64,000 nt of DNA from positions 248,001 through 312,000 of the forward strand of contig JAWKXU010000003.1 in the NCBI GenBank assembly GCA_041396845.1. The letters are read 5' to 3'. This DNA is from JAWKXU01 sp020446465. Lineage in GTDB: Bacteria > Pseudomonadota > Alphaproteobacteria > Sphingomonadales > Sphingomonadaceae. Positions 17,932 through 27,234 of the stretch are shown here, in pieces. Every line of letters begins with the position of its first letter. Positions within the stretch are counted from its first letter, which is position 1. The notes under the pieces are model-generated. The model worked only from the letters and a program-made list of their open reading frames with translations. It was not told the origin of the DNA and did not search any database. The position numbers and the translations under genes are program-made.

Positions 17932-19605
17932 CTAGAACGAATAACGCACACCCAGCAGGGCAGATGCGACGAGCAAATCCTCGTCGCTGGAACGGTTGAT
18001 ACCATCAAGGCCGAGCGCAGCGGTTGCCGTCAGGCGCTCTGCCAGCACGCGGTCATAGGCGACGTTCACGCCAAAGGCCGTCGCCTTGCCAGAATTATCG
18101 AAACCACTATCGAGCCAATTGACATGCGCGCTGGCCGAAATGGTCGAACGCTGGTCAAGGCGGTTGTTGAGATAGGCGGCAAGCCACCAGTTTTCATCGA
18201 TCACACCATTGGCAGCGGCCAGCACCGTGTCTTCTGCGGCAATGAACTTGCGCCTTTCATACCCGGCCCCGATGCCCGCTGACGTGCGACCCATGTTGAC
18301 TGCGTAGCTTGCCATGACGCCCCGTCCGCGAAACGTGCCGGACCGCACCGAACCGAGCGCATTGCCGAAGCAGTTGCCGCTTTCCAGACTATCGACGCAG
18401 TTGCCGATCCCTCCGCTCAGTGCATCGCGCACAGCGGAAAAGTCGGTCGGCAGACTGGTCAGCGCATTGTTGAGATTGCCACCAAAACCCACGACATTAT
18501 CGTAAACCGCAACATTCACGCTGCTGCGGCGCGAAGTCTGCCAGCCAAAGCTGCCGTAGTATGTTGTCGAACCGTAACGGCGGCCAACGTGCGCTTCCAG
18601 CGCAGTGCGAACGCTGGGCCGCCAGATCACGCCGACATCCCAGATAAGGCCATCGACATCGTAGGCGAGCCGGCGCGGCTGGCTCTTGTCAGTCACAAGC
18701 CGCCCATCGCTGCCGCGCACAGGCGCACCTGTTTCATCACGCAGCGCATCGCGGCTGGATATCTCGACATCCTCGTAACCAACACCGCCTACGAGCGCGA
18801 CCGACTGGCTGACCGGCACAGTCACGTCTGCACGCACATGCTTGTCCTCGATCCTTTGATCGAGATTGGACATATCTTCGCGATACCAGCCCGCGCCAAC
18901 CCCCAGCCCGACGGGCAATCCCTGCCCCGGCCGCGTGCCGAGGTGAACATTGGCAACTTGCACGGTGCTGTCATCAAACACATCGACAGGCTCACCGCCG
19001 TCGGTCGTCAGCGTCGCATCGGGTTCATCCACACGGGTATAACCGATGCGATAGTTGGCTTGCACTGCCACATCACCGGCATGGGTGCTGAGGCTCGGCC
19101 CACCATAGACCGAATATATCTTGCCGATCTGGTCATCATCGCCCAGCGGATCGCTGGCCGCGCCGCCGTTGCTCTCGATCCGGGTGCGGGTCGCAAGGCC
19201 ACCTGCTTCGATAGTGAGCGTGCGCGGCACCACCGACGCAGAGACGCGGGCAATACCGGTCAGTTCATCGCCATGGGGCGCATCATCGCCCCACCCGATC
19301 CGGCGTTCGTAACGAAGCGAGACAGCCGCAGCAGTGTTGCGCCCCTGAACCAGCGCATCGACACCGGCTGCGATGCGCGAATAGGTGACGCTGTCACTGC
19401 CCGGCGACAGTTCGGCTGAGAGCACTTGTCCCGCTTCGATGTACGGTGTCACGACAACACGTTTGCCACCGCCCCCTTGCGAGGAACCGGCGCTTTCGTC
19501 CCCACCACGCCCTGAATCACGCGCCCCATCCCGCGCCAGAGCCGGGGAGGCAGCAAGCGCGATCAACGCCCCTGCAATTGCCAGTCTGTGAAACTTCAAC
19601 GACAT
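17932..19605 (-). CDS. PEP-CTERM system-associated outer-membrane beta-barrel protein
   Basis: A 557-aa secreted protein of the family associated with PEP-CTERM/XrtA exopolysaccharide loci. The signal peptide is residues 1-24 with an ALA cleavage site. A glycine- and serine-rich linker (to about 48) leads into alternating amphipathic strands with many aromatic belts (for example VVVTPYIEAGQVL, VSLRYERRIGWG). The chain ends in LLGVRYSF, whose final Phe is the usual signal for the BAM complex. It is probably an outer-membrane component of polysaccharide export or anchoring. Spacing is 3 bp from the kinase gene and 14 bp to the ATPase. Confidence 0.87.
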   Translation of the reverse strand: MSLKFHRLAIAGALIALAASPALARDGARDSGRGGDESAGSSQGGGGKRVVVTPYIEAGQVLSAELSPGSDSVTYSRIAAGVDALVQGRNTAAAVSLRYERRIGWGDDAPHGDELTGIARVSASVVPRTLTIEAGGLATRTRIESNGGAASDPLGDDDQIGKIYSVYGGPSLSTHAGDVAVQANYRIGYTRVDEPDATLTTDGGEPVDVFDDSTVQVANVHLGTRPGQGLPVGLGVGAGWYREDMSNLDQRIEDKHVRADVTVPVSQSVALVGGVGYEDVEISSRDALRDETGAPVRGSDGRLVTDKSQPRRLAYDVDGLIWDVGVIWRPSVRTALEAHVGRRYGSTTYYGSFGWQTSRRSSVNVAVYDNVVGFGGNLNNALTSLPTDFSAVRDALSGGIGNCVDSLESGNCFGNALGSVRSGTFRGRGVMASYAVNMGRTSAGIGAGYERRKFIAAEDTVLAAANGVIDENWWLAAYLNNRLDQRSTISASAHVNWLDSGFDNSGKATAFGVNVAYDRVLAERLTATAALGLDGINRSSDEDLLVASALLGVRYSF

Positions 19606-19608
19606 GGG

Positions 19609-20640
19609 TTAGCCCCCGTAACCGTAATAAGAGCCAAAGGTGCGCCCACTGGGGCTGAACCTGGCGGCATTGAGCAGCAACTTGACATCCGGACAGGCCG
19701 AAAGGAGCGAAACGGCGTCTTCCAGCGCGCTGCGGCCTGTTTCATCGGCCCGCACGACGACAAGTGTCTGTCCGACATGACGGGCCAGTTCTGCTGCGGG
19801 CGACGCCGCAAGCGCGGGCGGCGAATCGAAAATGACAATCCGGTTCGGCGCACCTTGAGTCAGGCGGCCAAGCACGGCAGCCGCCCTGGCGCTGGCCAGG
19901 TATTCGCTATCCGCATTGGTGCGGTTGCCAGAAGGCAGAACCCAGAGACCCTCCACGTCCGTTCCAATGACGAAATCCTCAACATTGGCAGAAGGATCGG
20001 CCAGTGCGTCCATCAATCCGGCACCGCCCTTCAGGCCAAGACGCGAAAGGATTGAAGGCCGGGCGAAATCGGCATCAACAAGCACAACTTCGGCATCGCG
20101 TTCAGCAGCGAGCGAAAACGCAAGGTTGATCGCGCAGAATGTCTTGCCCTCGCCGGAATGGGGCGAGCTGATAAGGATGCGCTGGCTGGCGCCGTTTATG
20201 CCCATCCCAACAGATGCAAGGGCCGCCATGCCGCGCAGAATCTCGCGCTTGACGATGCGAAACTCCTCCACAAGGCCCGTGACCGGACCATCAGGCACGA
20301 TCATGCCTTCTTCGCGCAGGCGATCCCGTTTGATTGCCTGACGGGCAGACTTGAACTCGACAGCCTGCGGCTCTGGCGAAATTGAAGCCGGCTCCGGCGT
20401 TGCAACTGGCGCAGGGTCAGCCGGGGCTGGCGCGGCAACAGCGGTTTGCGTCGGGCGCTGGCTTGCCAGTGTTCGCGCACGGGGTTTGCTCGCTGCCGCC
20501 AATTTTTCAGGCATTGGCGCGGGCGCAAAGCCTTTAAGATCGAAAGAGCGCGTTGCCCGCTCGAGCAGCGATTTCTCCGCAGCACCGCCCATGCCGTCGT
20601 CGCCATCTTCGGGCAGAGGTATCTTGCTTTGATCAGTCAT
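19609..20640 (-). CDS. XrtA-associated tyrosine autokinase (BY-kinase)
   Basis: A 343-aa cytoplasmic kinase of the CpsD/CapB/Wzc family. The Walker A is SSPHSGEGKTF (Lys166), Walker A' is VVLVDADFARPS and Walker B is IVIFDSPPAL. A Tyr cluster closes the protein (Tyr338, Tyr339, Tyr341) as in autophosphorylated BY-kinases. Residues 50-95 are Pro/Ala-rich and disordered. It should cycle between phosphorylation states with the neighbouring chain-length protein to control polymer length and export. The ATG at 20640 is 12 bp behind that gene. Confidence 0.93.
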   Translation of the reverse strand: MTDQSKIPLPEDGDDGMGGAAEKSLLERATRSFDLKGFAPAPMPEKLAAASKPRARTLASQRPTQTAVAAPAPADPAPVATPEPASISPEPQAVEFKSARQAIKRDRLREEGMIVPDGPVTGLVEEFRIVKREILRGMAALASVGMGINGASQRILISSPHSGEGKTFCAINLAFSLAAERDAEVVLVDADFARPSILSRLGLKGGAGLMDALADPSANVEDFVIGTDVEGLWVLPSGNRTNADSEYLASARAAAVLGRLTQGAPNRIVIFDSPPALAASPAAELARHVGQTLVVVRADETGRSALEDAVSLLSACPDVKLLLNAARFSPSGRTFGSYYGYGG

Positions 20641-20652
20641 TGCCCCGCCCCT

Positions 20653-22179
20653 TCACGCCACTGTTCCACGCTGGATGAACTCAACAGCCAGCAGGACGAC
20701 AAACAGGCCGCCGAGTGCAGCAGAACCACCGATAAAGCGCTTCATCCGCTTCCTTTCGATCGCGCGGGCCGCATCGGTCAAAACGTGCGAAATAGTGCCG
20801 AGCACAGGCAGATCCATGTCCATTTCCAGCTTGCTCGCTGTTGCAAAAGTGGACTTGAGCTGGTTCACCGCAAAGGCGGTGCCCGCGCCCGCACCCAGAC
20901 CGACAATCAGCACACCAAACAGCAACAGCGGCCGGTTGGGAGCGGACGGGATACGCGGCGTCGAAGGCGGGTCGATCACGTCGAACTTGATCGAACTGTT
21001 TTCGTTTTCCACCTGTCCGCGCAAGCGCAGTTCTTCGCGGTCCTTCAAAAGTTTATCGTATTGATCGCGCAGCACGTCATAATCGCGGCTGATGCGCTGC
21101 GCTTCGGCCGCAACACCGGGTTCGGCTGATTGGTTCGCCGTCAAAGCCGCCAGTTCGCTTGCCAGAGCAGCCTTGCGTGCCTGCAAGGCCTGCACATTGG
21201 CCTGCCGTTCGGCGCGGATCGACACCAGCGAGCTATAGGCCGGATTGGGCGTACCCCCGCCATTTCCGGCAGCGACCTGCTTGCGAAGCGAAGCAACCTG
21301 CTGCGTCTGTGAGATGACATCGGGGTGGCTGTCTGTCAGCCCCCTTGCCCGCATCGCAGCGAGGTCCGCCTCAGCCTGGGCCAGCGCACCGCGCGCACCG
21401 CCGCTGACACCGGGCACAATCATGGTCGGCGGGGTGCTGCTGATCTGCCCTTCAATGGCAGCCAGGGCGCTTTGCCCGGCAGCCAGGTCAGAATCCACAC
21501 CGCGCACTTCGGAGCGCGTGGATTCCAGTTTCTGGGCGATGGCGGCAGAGCCACCGATCATTTCGGGATGCTGCGCTTCAAATGCCAGGCGTCGCTGTTC
21601 GGCGGATTCGAGTTCCGTCTGCCGCTGTTCAAGTTGCTGATCGAGGAAGCGCAGCGTCTGCTGCATGTCGCCTTCCTTGCCAGCCAGATTCTCTTCCTTG
21701 AAGATATCGAGCATCTTCTGGACGATGTCCTGCGCCAGTTGGGCGTTTTCCGCGTCAGACAGATCACTGCGGCCAGATTGTGCCGTAATTTCAAACAGGT
21801 TATCCTGCTTGCTGACGACCTTGATCTTCTTGGCAAGGTCAGCAATCGCCTGTTCCATCTGGCCGGGCGACGTCACGGTTTCGTCAAGGCGCGTGGAACG
21901 GATGACCTTTTCGAGGTTTTCAGCGCCGCTCAATGTTTCGCGCACACGCTCGATGTCTTTCTGGCGCGCGGTCGGTCCAATCCCGATTTGCTGGGCAAGC
22001 ACATCGTCAAGCTGAACAAAGATGCGGGTGGACGATTCGTAAGTGTTGGGAATAAAAGCGATTCCCAACCAACCCACAAGGCAGACAGCCCAGGTGACTG
22101 CCAGCGCCAGCCAGCGCCGGTGCCAGACAGAATAGAGCGCAGCGCGCAGTTCGTCGAAAATGGCGTTCATGCCGCTCAT
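20653..22179 (-). CDS. XrtA system chain-length determinant protein (Wzz/PCP type)
   Basis: A 508-aa polysaccharide co-polymerase of the inner membrane. The first membrane helix is near 24-46. A large periplasmic coiled-coil domain (QQTLRFLDQQLEQRQTELES, residues about 180-400) is followed by the proline-rich PPSTPRIPSAPNRP before the second helix (LLLFGVLIVGLGAG). A third hydrophobic stretch is near 485-502. It sets chain length with the BY-kinase, which is encoded separately, as in many alphaproteobacterial loci. The first ATG (22179) follows AAAGGGG, so it is preferred over the one three codons later. It lies 6 bp after the export gene. Confidence 0.93.
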   Translation of the reverse strand: MSGMNAIFDELRAALYSVWHRRWLALAVTWAVCLVGWLGIAFIPNTYESSTRIFVQLDDVLAQQIGIGPTARQKDIERVRETLSGAENLEKVIRSTRLDETVTSPGQMEQAIADLAKKIKVVSKQDNLFEITAQSGRSDLSDAENAQLAQDIVQKMLDIFKEENLAGKEGDMQQTLRFLDQQLEQRQTELESAEQRRLAFEAQHPEMIGGSAAIAQKLESTRSEVRGVDSDLAAGQSALAAIEGQISSTPPTMIVPGVSGGARGALAQAEADLAAMRARGLTDSHPDVISQTQQVASLRKQVAAGNGGGTPNPAYSSLVSIRAERQANVQALQARKAALASELAALTANQSAEPGVAAEAQRISRDYDVLRDQYDKLLKDREELRLRGQVENENSSIKFDVIDPPSTPRIPSAPNRPLLLFGVLIVGLGAGAGTAFAVNQLKSTFATASKLEMDMDLPVLGTISHVLTDAARAIERKRMKRFIGGSAALGGLFVVLLAVEFIQRGTVA

Positions 22180-22185
22180 GCCCCT

Positions 22186-22830
22186 TTAGAACAGGCTTTC
22201 AGGGATGATGACGACATCACCGGGTTGCAGCAGGACGTTCGCCTTGCTGTCCCCTTTCTTGAGAAGGTCTGCCAGGCGGAGCTTGTATTCCTTCTGCTTG
22301 CCGCTTTCCTTGTCGAAGCGAACCAGCTTGGCGCGGTTGCCTGCGGCATATTCGGAAAGTCCGCCCACGGCGATCATCGCATCAAGGATGGTCATGTTCG
22401 CGCGATAGGGGATCGACGCTGGCTTTTCCGTCGCACCGACAATGCGGACCTGCTGGCTGAAAGTGCCGGAAAAATTGTTAACGATGACCGATACGATCGG
22501 GTCAGTGATATACTGCGACAGTTGCAGGCGGACATCTTCGCCCAGCATGGCCGGCGTTTTGCCAACGGCCGGCATGTCCGTCACCAATGGCGTTGAAATG
22601 CGCCCATCGGGGCGAACCTGCACTTTTGCGCTGAGTTCGGGGTTGCGCCACACATTGATGGTCAGTTCGTCGAGTGGCCCGATCACGTATTCCTCACCCG
22701 GACCTTCCTGCATCGCAACAAACTGGGCCGGCTGAAGTTCGTTCTTCGCGGTATTTGCAGCGCAACCCGTCAATGCCAGAGCGGTGGCGAGGCAGGCAGT
22801 AGAAACAGACACAAAACGGTACTTGGGCAT
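22186..22830 (-). CDS. XrtA system polysaccharide export lipoprotein (Wza/PES family)
   Basis: A 214-aa outer-membrane export protein. The lipoprotein signal peptide ends in the lipobox LTGC. The poly_export domain begins at YVIGPLDELTINVWR with VRPDGRISTPLV, and a SLBB domain follows (VRIVGATEKPASIPYR). The closing LLQPGDVVIIPE motif is typical. It is shorter than E. coli Wza and lacks its C-terminal helix, so the beta-barrel protein in this operon may provide the outer channel. The ATG at 22830 has AAGGA about 9 bases ahead, and residues before it do not resemble a signal peptide. It is the first gene of the leftward operon. Confidence 0.93.
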   Translation of the reverse strand: MPKYRFVSVSTACLATALALTGCAANTAKNELQPAQFVAMQEGPGEEYVIGPLDELTINVWRNPELSAKVQVRPDGRISTPLVTDMPAVGKTPAMLGEDVRLQLSQYITDPIVSVIVNNFSGTFSQQVRIVGATEKPASIPYRANMTILDAMIAVGGLSEYAAGNRAKLVRFDKESGKQKEYKLRLADLLKKGDSKANVLLQPGDVVIIPESLF

Positions 22831-23068
22831 CGGGGCGCATCCTTGCGGGTTTGGAGAACCGGCGTCAGATGGGCGAGACCATGCCCCATCCACCTGCTGT
22901 CGGTCCGCTTCCGGCTATCGCGAAAAAGGGTGAACATACCGTTAGCCTTATCGACTAAATGGAGATGATCAGGGGCTTTATTGCCGCCGCGTCCCGATTA
23001 TGGACAAGAATCCGAGCATGTATGAAGGCGCTGAAAGCCGCCCCATTACAGGCGAAGGTACGGCGAGG
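22831..23068 (-). other. Intergenic region likely to carry the exopolysaccharide operon promoter
   Basis: This 238-bp gap between the decarboxylase stop and the export lipoprotein start is the only sizeable one ahead of the ten-gene operon. I could not place a confident -35/-10 pair. A weak inverted repeat (GGCG/CGCC around CGCTGAAAGC, near 23027-23042) could be an attenuated terminator for the ligase-decarboxylase pair. No coding sequence is supported in it. Confidence 0.35.
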
Positions 23069-24319
23069 CTAAACGAGCATCTCGCGCGCTGGCCCTTGCC
23101 CCAGGAACTGGGCCGGGCTGGCCGTTGCGCCATAGGCCCCGGCACAAAACACTGCGACCAGATCACCTTCTTGCGCCACCGGCAGCGCCGCCTTGTCAGC
23201 CAGACGATCAAGCGGCGTGCAAAGGCAGCCGACCACATGCGCGAGTTCTGCGGGCGCTTGTGCAAAGCGATTGGCGATTGCGACCGGGTAATTGCGGCGT
23301 ACGACCGTTCCGAAATTCCCCGACGCGGCAAGCTGGTGGTGCATCCCCCCGTCGGTAATGAGGTAAACTTCGCCGTGGCTGTCCTTGCGGTCAATAATGC
23401 GCGTCAGATAGATTCCCGCCTCGCCCACCAGATAACGGCCCAGTTCAATACAGAATTGCGTTTCATTGAGGCACTCGGCGCGCTGTGCCAATGCGTCGCC
23501 AAGGGCAGCGCCAACCGCCGAAATGTCGAGAGGCATATCGCCCGCAAAATAGGGAATGCCAAAACCGCCCCCCATGTTGAGATGGGGCAGCGGCGCGCCA
23601 ATCTGTTCAGCCAGCCTCGCCGCCAGATTGAGCGTATTGGCCTGCGCCTCGATCACCGCATCGGCTGAAAGCGCCTGACTGCCTGCAAAAATATGCAGCC
23701 CGCACCATTCCGCCCCGGCCCCAAGCAATTCGCGCGCAAGTGCAGGCACGCGGTCAGCGTCGAGGCCAAAAGGCTTGGCTCCACCGCCCATCTTCATGCC
23801 CGAACCGCGCAATTCAAAATCCGGATTGACGCGGATCGCAAGGCGCGGCCTTTGCCCGATACGATCCGCAATGGAGAGCGCACGACGTCCCTCGCTCTCC
23901 GATTCAAGGTTGATGGTAGCCCCACAGGCGATAGCGGATTCCAGTTCCGCATCACGCTTGCCCGGCCCGGCAAAACTCACCCGATCCGCCGGAATTCCGG
24001 CATCGCGAACCATGGCAAGTTCCCCGCCTGATGCTATGTCGAACCCATCGACATGCCCTGCAATAAATTCCAGAAGTTTGCTGTAAGGATTTGCCTTTAC
24101 GGCATAATGGATCGAAAGTTGCGGCGGCATCGCAGCGCGCAAACTCCTGATACGCTTTGCGATCAAATCGCGCGAATAGACAAACAGCGGCGTGCCGCCG
24201 GCCATGGCAACCAATTCGCTGGCAGTCATGCCACTTACCGCCAGTTCACCGCGCACAGCCTCATACCCGGCAGGAACGGGGCCAAGCGGCTTACCTTTCA
24301 ATTCGGTTGCGTCAGTCAT
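23069..24319 (-). CDS. PLP-dependent decarboxylase, exosortase A system-associated
   Basis: A 416-aa fold type III PLP enzyme of the ornithine/diaminopimelate decarboxylase family (Orn/DAP/Arg decarboxylase group 2). The PLP lysine is Lys75 in HYAVKANPYS. Phosphate-binding glycines sit in NMGGGFGIPY, and a Cys-containing segment VVGCLCTPLD near 345 stands where this family has its active-site Cys. It matches the group named for the exosortase A system. The substrate is presumably an amino acid, possibly attached to the carrier protein encoded nearby, but this is inference. Its ATG overlaps the ligase stop by 4 bases. Confidence 0.9.
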   Translation of the reverse strand: MTDATELKGKPLGPVPAGYEAVRGELAVSGMTASELVAMAGGTPLFVYSRDLIAKRIRSLRAAMPPQLSIHYAVKANPYSKLLEFIAGHVDGFDIASGGELAMVRDAGIPADRVSFAGPGKRDAELESAIACGATINLESESEGRRALSIADRIGQRPRLAIRVNPDFELRGSGMKMGGGAKPFGLDADRVPALARELLGAGAEWCGLHIFAGSQALSADAVIEAQANTLNLAARLAEQIGAPLPHLNMGGGFGIPYFAGDMPLDISAVGAALGDALAQRAECLNETQFCIELGRYLVGEAGIYLTRIIDRKDSHGEVYLITDGGMHHQLAASGNFGTVVRRNYPVAIANRFAQAPAELAHVVGCLCTPLDRLADKAALPVAQEGDLVAVFCAGAYGATASPAQFLGQGPAREMLV

Positions 24320-25845
24320 GCGCCAAGCTCCCTTGCCAGCGCCGCCCGGTCAATCTTGCCGTTGGGGTTGGTCGGCATGACATTGCGCCAGTGGATTGCG
24401 CGCGGTTGCATGAAATTGGGCAGTTCCTCTTTCAACAAGCGCGACAGGACATCTTCTATATCTTCCGGCCCTCCCGAAACAGGACGGACAACAAGATGCA
24501 CCGCCTGCCCCAAGCGTTCATCGGGCACACCCAGCGCGATGGCTTCCGCCACCAGCCCCGTTGCAAGGGCCGCATCCTCCACCTCTTGCGGGCTGATCCG
24601 GTTTCCCGCGCTCTTGATCATGGCGTCACGCCGCCCGACAAAGTAAAGCAAGCCGTCCTGATCGCGCCGCACCCTGTCCCCAGACCAGACTGCCGTTCCG
24701 CCATAGACCGATTGCGCCGGAGCCGGTTTGAACCGTTCTGCCGTGCGCTCCGCATCCTGCCAGTATCCTTGCGCGACGAGCGGTCCGCAATGGACGAGTT
24801 CGCCGTCTTCGCCGTCAGCCGTTATCGCGCCATCATCCCCGATCACCAGCACTTCGGCACAGGGAATAGCCTTGCCCATCGAAGTCGGGTGACTGTCAAT
24901 CAGCGCCGGGTCAAGGAAAGTCGAACGAAATGCCTCAGTCAGCCCATACATTGCATAAAGCCTTGCCGCGGGGAATATCGCGCGCAGGCGATTGACCAGT
25001 TCCACCGTCAGCGCACCGCCGCTGTTAGTCAGCCGCCGCATCGGGCAGATTGCCTCAGCTGGCCATTCCTGCTCGACAAGTTGAACCCAAAGTGGCGGCA
25101 CAGCCGCCAGCGTCGTTATGCCGTATCGGGTGCAAGCCTTGATGACGTCGCGCGGCGTCAGATAATCCAGCGGAGCGACGCTTGCACCTGCATACCACGC
25201 ACTAAGGATCTGATTCTGTCCATAATCGAACGACAGAGGTAAAACCCCCAGCACAACATCGTCGGGAGCGAGATCGAGATAGGTCGCAACACTGGCTGCC
25301 CCCAACCACATATTCGCATGGCTGAGCATCACGCCCTTGGGCTTGCCGGTTGATCCGCTGGTGTAGAGAATGGCTGCAAGGCTATCGGGATCGGCAGACG
25401 AAGGTGCCGCCGACATGCCCGCCTTACCTGCCATATCCAATGCCTCAATATCCTCGAACGTTCGACATTTGTCTGGAATATCACTCTGATTTAGCGATGA
25501 AATGCGGGCCTTGTTAGCGATCAAAATTACAGCACCACTATCTGCAAGAATATGCGCGACCTGACTGTGTTTGAGCAAAGGGTTGATCGGCACATGGACC
25601 AGCCCCGCACGTGCTGCAGCCAACGGCATCAGGCAGGTTAGCTCATTCTTTGCAGCCCAGGTAGCAATGCGCGCACCCTTCTGCGGAGCTTCGCGCTCCA
25701 GCCAGCCTGCCAGCAATGCTAAACGCGTCCTTAAGTCCTTGTAGCTAAGAGTGCCCCCCTTGAGGATAAGCGCAGGCGCTGCATCCTCTCCACGCTCGGC
25801 CAGATGGTCCAGCGGGAAGGTATCAAGGTCGGGCTGGTGAAGCAT
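24316..25845 (-). CDS. AMP-forming acyl-CoA ligase, exosortase A system-associated
   Basis: A 509-aa ANL-superfamily adenylating enzyme. The P-loop is YTSGSTGKPKGVMLSH, the adenine motif YAMYGLTEAFR, then GELVHCGP, the hinge VGRRDAMIKSAGNRISP and the catalytic lysine in NPNGKIDRAAL. It activates a carboxylic acid as an adenylate and passes it to CoA or to a carrier protein; the nearby ACP makes a carrier a good guess. The ATG at 25845 matches the usual N-terminus (MLHQPDL). A GTG at 25863 would add six residues but has no ribosome-binding site. It is divergent from the GNAT gene, with 35 bp between starts. Confidence 0.9.
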   Translation of the reverse strand: MLHQPDLDTFPLDHLAERGEDAAPALILKGGTLSYKDLRTRLALLAGWLEREAPQKGARIATWAAKNELTCLMPLAAARAGLVHVPINPLLKHSQVAHILADSGAVILIANKARISSLNQSDIPDKCRTFEDIEALDMAGKAGMSAAPSSADPDSLAAILYTSGSTGKPKGVMLSHANMWLGAASVATYLDLAPDDVVLGVLPLSFDYGQNQILSAWYAGASVAPLDYLTPRDVIKACTRYGITTLAAVPPLWVQLVEQEWPAEAICPMRRLTNSGGALTVELVNRLRAIFPAARLYAMYGLTEAFRSTFLDPALIDSHPTSMGKAIPCAEVLVIGDDGAITADGEDGELVHCGPLVAQGYWQDAERTAERFKPAPAQSVYGGTAVWSGDRVRRDQDGLLYFVGRRDAMIKSAGNRISPQEVEDAALATGLVAEAIALGVPDERLGQAVHLVVRPVSGGPEDIEDVLSRLLKEELPNFMQPRAIHWRNVMPTNPNGKIDRAALARELGA

Positions 25846-25880
25846 TTGCAAACTGGCTCTCACTGGAAGGGCGATCAGGC

Positions 25881-26867
25881 GTGATAGATTTCTGCTATCA
25901 GGACAAGGTTAACGTCTTGCAAGGCTTGAATCTGGCCTCGTCCAGCCCGTTTGACCGGCAAGAATGGTTCACGATTCTGGCCGACACGGTGCCGAAAGCG
26001 CGCGTGGCGACAGCAATCAATGCGATCGGTGCTGCCGCCCTCCCCCTTGTCGAGCGCAACGGAAGGCTGGAATCCCTCGTTAACTGGTATGCCTTTGGCT
26101 GGAGGCCCCTGTTTACACCCGATGCCAACCGCGATGCCTTGCTGGTTGAACTGGCACGAAATCTTAAATCGCACCGCAACCGCATCACCTTGTGGCCATT
26201 GCCGGACGAGGATGGCAGCGCATCAGCAGTGGAGCAGGCATTCCGCAAGGCTGGCTGGGCGACATTTCGATCACGCTGCGACACTTGCCATATTCTGCCT
26301 GTCAACGGGCGCACTTATACAGACTATCTGGCGAGCCGTCCGGGTAAGCTACGCACCACCCTCAAGCGCAAGGCGAAGAAGTTACGCGTAGATATTTACA
26401 CGCATTTTCAGGATGATTTGTGGAATATCTACGAAGAAATCTACAAAGAAAGCTGGAAACCGGAAGAAAGTGACCCTGTCCTTCTGCGCCGCTTTGCCCA
26501 GCAGGAAGGAAACGCGGGCCGAATCCGTTTCGCGCTCGCCAGCAGCGATGGCAAGCCCGTCGCCGTGCAGTTCTGGACTGTGGAGAGCGGACGCGCCTTC
26601 ATCCACAAGCTCGCACATTTGCCGGAAGCGCAGCCCTTGTCGCCCGGATCAGTGTTGACTGCCGCCTTGATGGAACGTGTTATCGACGTGGACGGCGTGG
26701 AAATCATCGATTTTGGCACAGGTGACGATCCCTACAAGGCGGACTGGATGGAAAGCATCGAACCGCGGTTTCTCATTGATTGTCATGACCCGGCCAATCT
26801 GCGTAGCTGGCCACATATCCTGCGAGGAACCGCCCGAAACCTTGCCTCACGCTGGCGAGATGGCTAG
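25881..26867 (+). CDS. GNAT/FemAB-like acyltransferase
   Basis: A 328-aa protein of the GNAT superfamily, of the double-lobed CelD/BioF2-like type. The N-terminal segment has a FDRQEWFTIL stretch. The second lobe shows LRTTLKRKAKKL (basic acceptor or CoA loop), KPVAVQFWTVESGRAFIHKLAH and IIDFGTGDDPYKADWM, which resembles the FGxG...YK block of FemAB-like enzymes. It probably transfers an acyl or aminoacyl group, perhaps from the neighbouring carrier protein. The start is GTG at 25881 behind GGAAGGGCG. It heads a rightward set with ACP and two hydrolases. Confidence 0.78.
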   Translation: MIDFCYQDKVNVLQGLNLASSSPFDRQEWFTILADTVPKARVATAINAIGAAALPLVERNGRLESLVNWYAFGWRPLFTPDANRDALLVELARNLKSHRNRITLWPLPDEDGSASAVEQAFRKAGWATFRSRCDTCHILPVNGRTYTDYLASRPGKLRTTLKRKAKKLRVDIYTHFQDDLWNIYEEIYKESWKPEESDPVLLRRFAQQEGNAGRIRFALASSDGKPVAVQFWTVESGRAFIHKLAHLPEAQPLSPGSVLTAALMERVIDVDGVEIIDFGTGDDPYKADWMESIEPRFLIDCHDPANLRSWPHILRGTARNLASRWRDG

Positions 26868-26919
26868 GGCAGGCGAAACAGGACAGCCTTTTTACAGGCT
26901 AAAGAAATTCAATGAGCCA

Positions 26920-27225
26920 ATGACCATGAATTCAGCAACCGCTCCTGCCGGAGCACCGGGGAACCAGAGCGAGGTTGATCGCACATTGCGTGCGATTCTT
27001 GTCGATGTGCTTGGTCTCGACCATTCTCAAGTGGCCGCGTTTGGCGCAGACACGGGCCTCTTCGGTTATTTGCCCGAACTCGATTCGATGGCGGTCGCAA
27101 CCCTGCTGACCGAGATCGAGGATCGCCTGACCATCGTTATCGAAGATGACGAAGTAGACGGCGAAATGCTGGAAACATTCGGCGCTTTATTGCTGTTTAC
27201 CGAAAATAAGCATGCTGAGGGCTAA
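26920..27225 (+). CDS. Acyl carrier protein
   Basis: A 101-aa acidic carrier protein with the PP-binding fold. The phosphopantetheine attachment site is Ser56 in PELDSMAVATLL, followed by an acidic helix (LTEIEDRL) for partner recognition. About 18 extra residues precede helix 1. It is not the housekeeping fatty-acid AcpP, which sits with fab genes and has a DSLDTVEL-type motif. The ATG at 26920 is 52 bp after the GNAT gene; the second ATG (26926) is also possible. It probably carries the acid activated by the adjacent ligase. Confidence 0.9.
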   Translation: MTMNSATAPAGAPGNQSEVDRTLRAILVDVLGLDHSQVAAFGADTGLFGYLPELDSMAVATLLTEIEDRLTIVIEDDEVDGEMLETFGALLLFTENKHAEG

Positions 27226-27234
27226 TACAGTGCG

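Noticed and set aside
24157..25242. A 361-residue plus-strand frame opposite the ligase and decarboxylase
   Set aside because: It runs antisense across well-supported genes and has His/Arg-rich composition typical of shadow frames.
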